NCBI GenBank assembly: GCA_001823505.1
Contig: MHUS01000017.1
Coordinates: forward strand, 1-8,899
DNA from: Candidatus Yonathbacteria bacterium RIFCSPHIGHO2_01_FULL_51_10
Lineage (GTDB): Bacteria > Patescibacteriota > Minisyncoccia > Phycocordibacterales > UBA1539_B
Direction: 5' to 3'
Length of the DNA: 8,899 nt
Shown here piece after piece: positions 1 through 5,331 of the stretch. Numbering within the stretch: the first letter of the stretch is position 1; each line of letters opens with the position of its first letter. A program made the translations under genes and the position numbers. The notes under the pieces are model-generated. The model searched no databases. It saw nothing but the letters and a program-made list of their open reading frames with translations, and was not told the origin of the DNA.

Positions 1-508
1 TTCCCGCCTTGTCGTACGCGGCCACCGTAAACGCATAACTGGTGTTAGGCAGGAGGTTGACGTTCGCGTATTTAAAAGATGCAGTTGAGGCTATTTTTAC
101 GCCGTTGCGGTAGAGGTAGTATCCAGTAACGCCGATATTATCACGGGCAGCGCTCCATCCGACGTTGATCTGAGAGTCGGAGATGACCGTTGCCGATATT
201 CCCTCCGGGGTAGAGGGAGCCACAGTGTCAGTACTGATTGATTGTACGGCAGCAGGTGGCGGTGGCGGAGATACATTCGGCTTTGACACAGACGATGATG
301 GCGGAACATTGGAAGCCGGTGAAGATGTTGTTGCTGCGCCTGCTACAGACAATGGGTCGTTTGACATCGGGAGGGGCAGTGGAGGAGTTGTCGTCACACC
401 AAGTTCAAGGGGTGTGTCGGGCCGTCCATGCGAAAGCAACACATACGCACCCTCGGCGAATATTGCAAGTGTGAGGAACGAAAGGATGTAAAAAACATTG
501 ATGCGCAT
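1..508 (-). CDS. Membrane-anchored fibronectin type III protein (C-terminus beyond window)
   Basis: Partial gene; 169 codons are visible and the reading frame stays open to the window edge. Residues 5-25 are hydrophobic and act as a signal peptide or membrane anchor. Residues 30-97 are a Pro/Ser/Thr-rich linker that includes a run of five prolines. From about residue 97 a fibronectin type III domain follows, with the family landmarks SDSQINVGWSA (Trp118), NIGVTGYYLYRNG and LPNTSYAFTVAAYDKAG. Such domains are beta sandwiches used in cell-surface proteins for adhesion or as spacers beside catalytic domains; which applies here cannot be seen. The ATG at 506-508 is chosen because it gives the anchor and lies 9 nt after the stop of the upstream gene, implying co-transcription. 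No Shine-Dalgarno site is visible. The missing part may hold further domains. Confidence 0.85.
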   Translation of the reverse strand, partial: MRINVFYILSFLTLAIFAEGAYVLLSHGRPDTPLELGVTTTPPLPLPMSNDPLSVAGAATTSSPASNVPPSSSVSKPNVSPPPPPAAVQSISTDTVAPSTPEGISATVISDSQINVGWSAARDNIGVTGYYLYRNGVKIASTASFKYANVNLLPNTSYAFTVAAYDKAG

Positions 509-517
509 AGAGGATTT

Positions 518-883
518 TTAGGGGGCGATGGTTCCAACGATCTTGTATTTTTCTCGAATGATAGTACCTCCAAAAAAACGCAGCTCGCTCGAAGCATCGG
601 TTCCGGCGATCGAATGATACGCGCCCCCGGGGGCGTAGAATTCTTTTCCAGGCGTTACATCATATACATATCCATCAAGACCGACATAGATGGGGAGGGT
701 CGCATCATCTCCATTGTATCGGGTAAGGTCGGCGTTGCTAAATACCGGAAGGCCGCTCGGTACCTCAACAGGAGCAGGGACGCGGCCCGCCTGAACAAGA
801 ACATACGTGAGACCCAAGAGAATGACGCCGGCAGCAAAAAGAAGCACCGGGGACCCTAGAGATTTAATGAATGATCGGGACAT
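518..883 (-). CDS. Membrane-anchored cytochrome b5-like (MAPR-type) haem-binding protein
   Basis: A 121-residue protein. Residues 12-31 form one transmembrane segment and residues 46-118 match the cytochrome b5-like haem/steroid-binding domain of the MAPR (PGRMC1-like) type: VFSNADLTRYNGDD, then PIYVGLDGYVYDVTPG, then EFYAPGGAYHSIAGTDAS. In MAPR proteins haem iron is bound by a tyrosine in the motif G-x-Y-x-x-(F/I)-A-G; Tyr89 is at that place here, and Tyr83 matches a second conserved tyrosine. True cytochrome b5 uses two histidines instead. The positive N-terminus before the helix suggests that the domain is outside the membrane. The gene starts 8 nt after the stop of the 892-1980 gene and ends 9 nt before the fibronectin gene, so it is the middle cistron of an operon. 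Haem binding is inferred from family membership; the ligand and any electron partner are unknown. Confidence 0.85.
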   Translation of the reverse strand: MSRSFIKSLGSPVLLFAAGVILLGLTYVLVQAGRVPAPVEVPSGLPVFSNADLTRYNGDDATLPIYVGLDGYVYDVTPGKEFYAPGGAYHSIAGTDASSELRFFGGTIIREKYKIVGTIAP

Positions 884-891
884 GGACTATG

Positions 892-1980
892 CTAAAAACT
901 AAGATAATAGGAGTCAACGGTGTTGTTGCAGGTAGTGCGTATTTCAGCGGACGTAAAGGTGCCGCAGAATGTTTTTGCCTGTGCATCAGAGTGAAAATAC
1001 GAGACAAAGTCTTTTGCCGCTCCGGTCGCGCACTGTTTTTGCTGTTCTTTGTCTGCTCCAAGCATGCAGATCGAATGAGTCTTTTCTACGTTGCTTGAGG
1101 TGCTCCCTGAGGCATCGCGCCCAATGCTTTGATAGCACGCGGTACGGTATGCGCTTTCCGCTGAGGCACATACGGTGAAGACGCGGCTGAAGTCATAATC
1201 TGTCGCGGTGAGCACGTGAGACGTCTGCATGAGATAGCAAGCGGCTTTGAACTCTCCGGACACGGCGGTGCAGGGGTAGAGCATGTCGTCGGTTTTCAAG
1301 TATTTTGAGCCACCGCCACGCGATTCAACCATGATGTTTTCCATAAATACCCCGCTGGCGCATGACGTTCTTTCCCACATGCCGGGGAGTGTGCCGCACA
1401 CCGCAAGCGAATCAAAGAGCTCGTCGTCGAGAACGGCCATCACTCCATGACCGAGCCCATGAACACAATTGTAGTAGTCGAATGAGTATGTTTCTTTGCC
1501 TGGCACAGAGTTGCAGATGCCGGCAATGGTTTCAGACAGGTCGCTCGCACTCGTTCCTTCAAGCAATTCTTCCATTACGCCGTGGTAGTAGCCGGACCAG
1601 CAAAAACTATCGCCATGCACGAAGGCCTCTGATACGTTGGGATAAATATCTCCGGCGGCATGTCCGATCCCGTGAGCGAGTTGGTGGCACTGTCCTTTCA
1701 CCAGATCGCTTCCTGGGTAGCGTGCCTTAAGGTCGTCAAAAGCAACCTTAGTGCCGAATGCGCTTGCCATGTGTGTGTAGTAGTTTTCATAGCACGAGAA
1801 TGTCTCCTTGGCATCGTTGACACATGGAGTGGGGGATGAATTCGCGCTCTGAGCGATAAGGGCAGATTGTCTCACAGAAAATTCATGCGCAAGGAAAAGG
1901 TCGCGGGCGATAAGAAACCCCCCCAAAAAGACACCGACAGAAAGGGTCAGGATGATTCCGTAAATGAGGCGTATGTTCAT
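892..1980 (-). CDS. Membrane-anchored Cys/His-rich tandem-repeat protein, unknown function
   Basis: A 362-residue protein that I do not recognise as a named family. Residues 5-25 are one hydrophobic anchor. The rest carries 16 cysteines. Cys172, 207, 248, 282, 317 and 351 are 34-35 apart (once 41), and Cys195, 237, 271, 305 and 339 are 34 apart (once 42). This points to a helical-hairpin repeat of about 34 residues whose neighbouring helices could be disulfide-linked outside the cell. Histidines cluster in residues 98-178: CHQLAHGIGH (His99, 103, 107), CWSGYYHGVMEE (His133) and CVHGLGHG (His174, 178), a likely metal- or haem-binding region. There is no CXXCH c-type haem motif. It is the first gene of the operon with the MAPR-type gene 8 nt downstream. 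The ATG at 1978-1980 gives the anchor; a TATACT box on the minus strand (1995-2000) could be its -10, but no well-spaced -35 is seen. An unrelated redox, sensor or adhesion role cannot be excluded. Confidence 0.85.
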   Translation of the reverse strand: MNIRLIYGIILTLSVGVFLGGFLIARDLFLAHEFSVRQSALIAQSANSSPTPCVNDAKETFSCYENYYTHMASAFGTKVAFDDLKARYPGSDLVKGQCHQLAHGIGHAAGDIYPNVSEAFVHGDSFCWSGYYHGVMEELLEGTSASDLSETIAGICNSVPGKETYSFDYYNCVHGLGHGVMAVLDDELFDSLAVCGTLPGMWERTSCASGVFMENIMVESRGGGSKYLKTDDMLYPCTAVSGEFKAACYLMQTSHVLTATDYDFSRVFTVCASAESAYRTACYQSIGRDASGSTSSNVEKTHSICMLGADKEQQKQCATGAAKDFVSYFHSDAQAKTFCGTFTSAEIRTTCNNTVDSYYLSF

Positions 1981-2073
1981 ACCGGGATAAGAATAGTATA
2001 GCTGGTTTTGTCAAAGAAAGGGAAGTGGAGAAGATAAAAAGGGGGTGGTTCTGGCGCAAAAAGGCTTATGGTG

Positions 2074-2079
2074 TATAAT
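2074..2079 (+). promoter_or_regulatory. Candidate -10 box (TATAAT) for the SET-domain gene
   Basis: A perfect TATAAT lies 26 nt before the ATG at 2106. At 17-bp spacing the -35 position holds ctggcg (2051-2056), a weak match, so the assignment rests mainly on the -10. Transcription would begin near 2086, giving a leader of about 20 nt with no Shine-Dalgarno site. Confidence 0.5.
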
Positions 2080-2105
2080 GCAACCTTCATAATTATCACA
2101 TATCA

Positions 2106-2510
2106 ATGAAGAACGACCCAGGAGAGGAGCATATACTCGTTGTGCGCAGGTCAAAGGCGGGGCTCGGACTTTTTACGAAGGAGCCGATCAAGCGTGGTGC
2201 CTTCGTGATCGAGTACACCGGCAAAGTTCTCACGCGTGCGGAAGCGGATGAAAAGGGAGGGAAGTATCTTTTTGATGTAAACAGTCGACGTGTGGTGGAT
2301 GGTACGGAGAGGATCAATCGTGCACGCTACATCAATCACTCATGTCGCCCAAACTGCGAGGCGGAGATCAAGGGTGGCAGGATCCTTATTTCTGCGAAGC
2401 GTGCTATCCTCGCGGGCGAGGAGCTTTTCTACAACTACGGGAAAGAGTATTTTAATGAGTTTATCAAGCCGTATGGGTGTCGTTGTGAGAAATGTGCAGA
2501 AAAACGCTAA
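2106..2510 (+). CDS. SET-domain protein, putative lysine methyltransferase
   Basis: A 134-residue protein that is essentially one complete minimal SET domain plus a post-SET zinc motif. SET enzymes transfer a methyl group from S-adenosylmethionine to a protein lysine. Visible motifs in order: KAGLGLF (residues 17-23, cofactor site), VIEYTGKVL (34-42), RYINHSCRPNC (74-84, the diagnostic NHSCxPN core), GEELFYNYG (104-112, with the catalytic-type tyrosine Tyr111) and CRCEKC (125-130, post-SET cysteines, which with Cys80 could bind zinc as in eukaryotic and other bacterial members). All key residues are present, so it is probably active; the substrate is unknown. The ATG at 2106 sits 26 nt after a TATAAT box. 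The next gene follows 26 nt after the stop on the same strand and may be co-transcribed. SET genes in bacteria are often discussed as horizontally acquired. Confidence 0.92.
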   Translation: MKNDPGEEHILVVRRSKAGLGLFTKEPIKRGAFVIEYTGKVLTRAEADEKGGKYLFDVNSRRVVDGTERINRARYINHSCRPNCEAEIKGGRILISAKRAILAGEELFYNYGKEYFNEFIKPYGCRCEKCAEKR

Positions 2511-2536
2511 CTATGACACAATGAAGACATATTGAT

Positions 2537-2932
2537 ATGTCCAACCTTGAACAAAACAACCCGGCTCATCCTCCCATTGATCCGCACCTGAGGGCGCGTT
2601 TGCTCAAGGAGTATGTAGGCAATGTGATGACCCAGTACGCTGAGCGGCAAAATCCTGACCGTCCGAGCAACGAAAAGCTCGACGAGAAGGTTGAAGTAAC
2701 GAAGCGGACCGCACTCCTCATGGCGGCGTTCGTGCATGAATTTATTGGACATCTCGAAAAAGAGAATGAACAGACCAAGAAAATTCTTGAGACCTCAACT
2801 GACGGTGCCGGCGTAAACCTCTCCAACTTGCGTGAGAAGTTAAAAAAGAACGAAGATCGCGTGCAAACACTTACAGAGAACTGCCTCAACACCCTCGATC
2901 CGATCGTGGACGAGACACTTTTTAGTGCGTAA
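2537..2932 (+). CDS. Hypothetical helical protein (131 aa)
   Basis: Not recognised. The protein is soluble and rich in charged residues, with no signal peptide. It is predicted to be mostly helical: residues 18-38, 45-90 (including KRTALLMAAFVHEFIGHLEKEN) and 97-115, where LSNLREKLKKNEDRVQTL has coiled-coil character. The start at 2537 is used because the earlier ATG at 2521 runs into a stop after four codons. There is no clear Shine-Dalgarno site. It lies 26 nt downstream of the SET-domain gene on the same strand, so co-transcription is likely, and it could be a partner or a substrate of that enzyme, which is a guess. It converges on the minus-strand gene at 2981-3310 with 48 nt between the stops and no obvious terminator hairpin there. 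Confidence 0.75.
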   Translation: MSNLEQNNPAHPPIDPHLRARLLKEYVGNVMTQYAERQNPDRPSNEKLDEKVEVTKRTALLMAAFVHEFIGHLEKENEQTKKILETSTDGAGVNLSNLREKLKKNEDRVQTLTENCLNTLDPIVDETLFSA

Positions 2933-2980
2933 ACTTGTAGCCGGTTCGGATCATGAAGCGAGAGTCTCTGGCAGTGTCAC

Positions 2981-3310
2981 CTAGCTTTTTTTCAGTCGCG
3001 TTTGGAGTTCATCGATCCGTATCATATTTGCGCTGATCAAGTCTCCAACGAGGATGTATGCCACGGCATCATGAACCGGGTCAAGAAGTTTTAGTTCGTT
3101 TTGCAATTCGCGCACCGTAGCGCGTACCTTTTCCAGTTCATTCCAAAGAAGGGTCTCGTTCTCAATCGCGTTTTTTAGCAGGGGGATTTCCTCTTCGCTC
3201 GGAGTGGGCGCTTTGTCGAGGGCACTGTGTTTTTGGTAATCGGGATGATCCGCGAGCCACTGCTCTGTGTGGACAATAGTATCGTGAGGGCGCGGTTCTT
3301 TTGGGGGCAT
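2981..3310 (-). CDS. Hypothetical coiled-coil protein (109 aa)
   Basis: Not recognised. A small soluble protein with a polar, proline-containing N-terminus (residues 1-40, MPPKEPRPHDTIVHTEQW) and a long helical region (about 40-75, NAIENETLLWNELEKVRATVRELQNELKLL) with heptad-like leucine spacing, followed by a second helix near residues 80-107. No catalytic motif and no membrane segment are visible. The ATG at 3308-3310 has no Shine-Dalgarno site. The gene is transcribed alone, convergent with 2537-2932 and divergent from the membrane-protein gene at 3418. Codon use resembles the flanking genes, which supports it being real rather than a chance ORF. Confidence 0.7.
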   Translation of the reverse strand: MPPKEPRPHDTIVHTEQWLADHPDYQKHSALDKAPTPSEEEIPLLKNAIENETLLWNELEKVRATVRELQNELKLLDPVHDAVAYILVGDLISANMIRIDELQTRLKKS

Positions 3311-3405
3311 ATTTCTGGTGTTGTATAACGTTACGGTTCAGTACGTGCTTCTATTGAACTTCATTTTCTATCCTGAGTCAAACATTGCACCGTAGCCAAT
3401 CATGG

Positions 3406-3411
3406 TATACT
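3406..3411 (+). promoter_or_regulatory. Extended -10 box (TGgTATACT) directly before start codon
   Basis: TATACT with the upstream TG of an extended -10 (TG at 3403-3404) ends 6 nt before the ATG at 3418. A sigma70-type start site would fall on or next to that A, which predicts a leaderless mRNA. A TTGCAC at 3385-3390 is only 15 nt away, so it is a poor -35, though an extended -10 needs none. Confidence 0.55.
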
Positions 3412-3417
3412 TACTCT

Positions 3418-3825
3418 ATGGAAAATGATTACGGGGAACACGACAACCCATTTGCCTCAGTTTCGCACTATCATGGCGATGTGGTGCGCCGGTTGTTCAT
3501 TGCCGCCGGTATTGCGATCCTCGTTGCCGCCTTGGTTGATGAAGTGATCCGCCCATTTTATCTTTTCGTCGCGGCGTTTGGTGTCCTTGGCTTTGTGATC
3601 TTAGCCGGGCTTACCAGCCCCGCAATGCGAACGACTATGACCATCAACATGCTTGCCGCCGCGGCGATGTTTCTTGTCTTTGAATATCTTGCCATTGATG
3701 CATACATAATCAGCCGCTCATTCATTGAACCGATATTTTTGCTGAGGCAATTCATTGCGGTGATGTTCCTCCTCGCTGTTTATTTTAGTACCAAGACGTT
3801 GCGGGGAACCGGTACGCGCCTATAG
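3418..3825 (+). CDS. Four-helix integral membrane protein, unknown function
   Basis: A 135-residue protein, not recognised as a named family. After a polar N-terminus (MENDYGEHDNPFASVSHYHGDVVRR) there are four hydrophobic segments: about residues 26-44 (LFIAAGIAILVAALVDEVI), 47-65, 74-95 and 105-123, ending in a short basic tail. The frame is open upstream to a TTG at 3385, but the ATG at 3418 is preferred: it lies 6 nt behind an extended -10 box, so the transcript should begin there, and the extra 11 residues of the longer version look non-coding. No partner gene is adjacent on the same strand. Confidence 0.8.
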   Translation: MENDYGEHDNPFASVSHYHGDVVRRLFIAAGIAILVAALVDEVIRPFYLFVAAFGVLGFVILAGLTSPAMRTTMTINMLAAAAMFLVFEYLAIDAYIISRSFIEPIFLLRQFIAVMFLLAVYFSTKTLRGTGTRL

Positions 3826-3849
3826 TCGGGTGTCAATCACGAATTGTCT

Positions 3850-3863
3850 GCCCGCCGGCAGGC
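3850..3863. repeat. Short GC-rich imperfect palindrome
   Basis: GCCCGCCGGCAGGC is a 14-nt palindrome with one mismatched pair. It stands between the stop of the 3418-3825 gene and the convergent terminator. There is no T-run, so it is not a standard terminator; it may be a dispersed intergenic repeat or protein-binding site. Confidence 0.4.
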
Positions 3864-3896
3864 CCAATACCCTACACCTTGCCTCCAAGGGGCCAT

Positions 3897-3936
3897 AAAA
3901 AGAAACCGCCCTCCATGGCAGTTTCCATGCGGACGG
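3897..3936 (-). terminator. Rho-independent terminator of the small membrane-protein operon
   Basis: On the minus strand CCGTCC pairs with GGGCGG (one G-T pair), a small internal loop follows, then CATGG pairs with CCATG around the loop AAACTG. TTTCTTTTT follows the stem. It starts 5 nt after the TGA of the 3942-4148 gene. Confidence 0.8.
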
Positions 3937-3941
3937 GTAGG

Positions 3942-4148
3942 TCAGTGATAGTCATCGTAGCGGTTAGCACCCTGCCTAATAATTTCGGCTATTTGTACAC
4001 CACCAACAATCATTAGCGCGGCACCGACGGCAGACAGTATCGCTGTGGTTTCAGCAGAACCGTAACCAATCAGTTTTGCAATGATCCCGCCAATAACAAC
4101 ACCTAAACCGACAAAGAAAAACATACGTGCTGCAAAGATCTTGCTCAT
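3942..4148 (-). CDS. Small two-helix membrane protein (68 aa)
   Basis: Not recognised. Residues 8-28 (RMFFFVGLGVVIGGIIAKLIG) and 35-55 (TAILSAVGAALMIVGGVQIA) form two transmembrane segments joined by a short polar turn, with a polar, charged tail (RQGANRYDDYH). The ATG at 4146-4148 follows a good Shine-Dalgarno site (AAGGA, 6 nt before the start) that overlaps the TAA of the 48-residue gene upstream, so the two are translated from one mRNA and may be coupled. The stop is TGA and is followed directly by a hairpin terminator. The size and glycine-rich helices would suit a subunit or regulator of a larger membrane complex, but no function can be assigned. Confidence 0.75.
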   Translation of the reverse strand: MSKIFAARMFFFVGLGVVIGGIIAKLIGYGSAETTAILSAVGAALMIVGGVQIAEIIRQGANRYDDYH

Positions 4149-4157
4149 AAGGGTTCC

Positions 4158-4304
4158 TTATCTGTTGTGTGTCGTGACATGTCTGGCCATATAGTCATTG
4201 ACCGAGGCAAAGCGTGTGCCACTCGAAGTTAATCCAATCGCATTCAGTCCGAGTAGGATCATGATTGCGATACCAAGAAGCGTGTTTTTGAGGTTTGATT
4301 TCAC
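4158..4304 (-). CDS. Very small single-helix membrane protein (48 aa)
   Basis: A short gene below the usual size cut-off. The product begins MKSNLKNTLLGIAIMILLG, with one hydrophobic helix at about residues 8-26, followed by a polar tail (TSSGTRFASVNDYMARHVTTHNR). Three signals support it: a GTG start 6 nt after a strong GAGGAG Shine-Dalgarno site, a nearly consensus promoter 43 nt upstream of the start, and a 9-nt gap to the next small membrane protein, whose Shine-Dalgarno site overlaps this gene's stop. The helix could be a membrane anchor or an uncleaved signal sequence. The function is unknown; small type I toxin-like or assembly-factor roles are possible but nothing specific supports them. 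Confidence 0.7.
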   Translation of the reverse strand: MKSNLKNTLLGIAIMILLGLNAIGLTSSGTRFASVNDYMARHVTTHNR

Positions 4305-4346
4305 GGGGGTCTCCTCGCTGTAATGTGATGGTTCAAAACTGGTGAC

Positions 4347-4375
4347 ATAATACTACGAACAACACAAAATGTCAA
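4347..4375 (-). promoter_or_regulatory. Sigma70-type promoter of the small membrane-protein operon
   Basis: On the minus strand TTGACA (4370-4375) is followed after exactly 17 nt by TATTAT (4347-4352). This is a perfect -35 and a one-mismatch -10. The predicted start is near 4340, giving a leader of about 36 nt before the GTG at 4304. Confidence 0.85.
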
Positions 4376-4516
4376 ATTTTCCGTAATGGTTCACTAGCTT
4401 GGACGCGATACCGTAGTGATCACTACTTGGGGGCAAGGTCTCCAAGGGGGTGAATCTCGCCGATGTTCGTCCTCCTTGGCTCCGCATGCTGAGTGAGGGG
4501 AGAATGTGGGTGGGAT
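4376..4516. other. Intergenic stretch with a 14-nt perfect palindrome
   Basis: No gene is seen. GTAGTGATCACTAC at 4413-4426 is a perfect palindrome of the kind bound by dimeric regulators. CCAAGGGGG (from 4442) and a downstream CCTCCTTGG form a second, weaker inverted pair. The palindrome lies upstream of the -35 of the 4347-4375 promoter, where an activator could bind; this is a guess from position only. Confidence 0.4.
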
Positions 4517-4547
4517 AAAAAAGAGCCCCGACCTAAATCGGGGCTCT
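4517..4547 (-). terminator. Strong rho-independent terminator after the 110-aa gene
   Basis: On the minus strand AGAGCCCCGA pairs perfectly with TCGGGGCTCT (10 bp, 6-nt loop) and runs into six T. It lies 13 nt after the stop of the 4561-4893 gene. The opposite side has GTTTTG, so weak activity in the plus direction is possible. Confidence 0.9.
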
Positions 4548-4560
4548 GTTTTGACTGTAA

Positions 4561-4893
4561 TCAACTTGAAAAAGGACATGACCCTATTGTAGAGAAAACC
4601 GACACCAAATCCTCATCTTCAAAGAAGTTTTTATCTTGACTCAAGATCTCCACCCAATAGTTGAAGTTGTCCGGATTGGATTCTTCATTTGACTTCGTGC
4701 AGATGAAGAAGAAATTCGGATCACTGGGCGGAATCGCCCAAGTAGAAGCGGTTGGCACCTCTTTACGATCCAGAGGTTTGATACTGACGCCAATCCTTGG
4801 ATCCGCAATGACTAGTGATTCAATTATCTCACCACCAACGGTCTTGAAGTTGATGGTCTTGCCGTTGATGTCTCTCCAGCTCGGCTTTTTCAC
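4561..4893 (-). CDS. Hypothetical soluble protein (110 aa)
   Basis: Not recognised. It has no signal peptide or membrane segment. The sequence begins MKKPSWRDINGKTINF and looks beta-rich in residues 10-75 (alternating hydrophobics such as GEIIESLVIADPRIGVSIKP and NFFFICTKSNEE), then acidic and polar to the end (FFEDEDLV). The expression signals are the clearest in the window: consensus promoter at 4961-4988, a full AAGGAGG Shine-Dalgarno site (4900-4906) 6 nt before a GTG start, a TGA stop and a strong terminator. It is therefore a single-gene transcription unit. The unusually complete signals set it apart from genes in the first 3.8 kb, which might reflect acquisition or strong expression. 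Confidence 0.8.
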   Translation of the reverse strand: MKKPSWRDINGKTINFKTVGGEIIESLVIADPRIGVSIKPLDRKEVPTASTWAIPPSDPNFFFICTKSNEESNPDNFNYWVEILSQDKNFFEDEDLVSVFSTIGSCPFSS

Positions 4894-4960
4894 TCTGAAC
4901 CTCCTTATGAAAGTTATCTAGTTTACATGAGATAGAACAACGTAGGTACTTATACCTTTT

Positions 4961-4988
4961 ATTATACATAATTCAATTACTTTGTCAA
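4961..4988 (-). promoter_or_regulatory. Consensus sigma70-type promoter of the 110-aa gene
   Basis: On the minus strand TTGACA (4983-4988) and TATAAT (4961-4966) are both perfect and 16 nt apart. The leader to the GTG at 4893 is about 60 nt and begins with GGTATAAGTACC, which can fold as a small hairpin. Confidence 0.88.
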
Positions 4989-4997
4989 TACGTCGTA

Positions 4998-5171
4998 ATG
5001 GAAGAGCTGTATCGCACTGTTGCAAGAAAGATGGTTTTTCATGCAACAGTGAAGGAACAGCCGGGGGTCTATAAAAGCACACAGACGAATTTCGCGGCAG
5101 AAGAGTTTGAGCCAGAACTAACGTTCCTCAAAATCTTTGACCGATACGAAGGAAGTCTTTCGAACGGCTGA
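4998..5171 (+). CDS. Doubtful small ORF (57 aa), possibly a gene remnant
   Basis: MEELYRTVARKMVFHATVKE begins a 57-codon ORF ending at a TGA. The frame continues open after that TGA for 55 more codons to a TAA at 5337-5339, overlapping the end of the GrpB gene. No Shine-Dalgarno site or clear promoter precedes it, and no family is recognised. A plus-strand terminator 15 nt after the TGA supports something being transcribed here. It may be a short gene, or a longer gene interrupted by a stop; the terminator inside the second part favours a natural end at the TGA. Confidence 0.35.
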   Translation: MEELYRTVARKMVFHATVKEQPGVYKSTQTNFAAEEFEPELTFLKIFDRYEGSLSNG

Positions 5172-5185
5172 ACTAATTTTGCCAC

Positions 5186-5214
5186 AACGGCGTCCGCAAG
5201 GTCGCCGTTTTTTT
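5186..5214 (+). terminator. Rho-independent terminator, plus strand
   Basis: AACGGCG (5186-5192) pairs with CGCCGTT (5203-5209) around a 10-nt loop and continues into seven T (5208-5214). It would end transcripts of the small ORF at 4998-5171. Confidence 0.65.
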
Positions 5215-5331
5215 CTTGGCTCTCCTTGTTGGATACGTTCAGAACTCTGGATTGGAAGAAGATTAAGGAAGAATTGCAGTTTGTGGGATTGAATTGGACA
5301 CAAATTACCAAAGACATTCAGTTTATGAAAT

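Noticed and set aside
428..859. Plus-strand frame of 143 codons across the first operon
   Set aside because: Antisense to two genes with recognised domains; its own translation is lysine/arginine-rich with no family likeness.
1995..2014. TTGACA and TATACT upstream of the 892-1980 gene as a full promoter
   Set aside because: They are only 8 nt apart on the minus strand, far too close for sigma70; only the TATACT could serve as a -10.
5169..5171. TGA read as glycine (alternative genetic code)
   Set aside because: TGA clearly ends the genes at 3942-4148 and 4561-4893 right before terminators, and no recognised gene has internal TGA.
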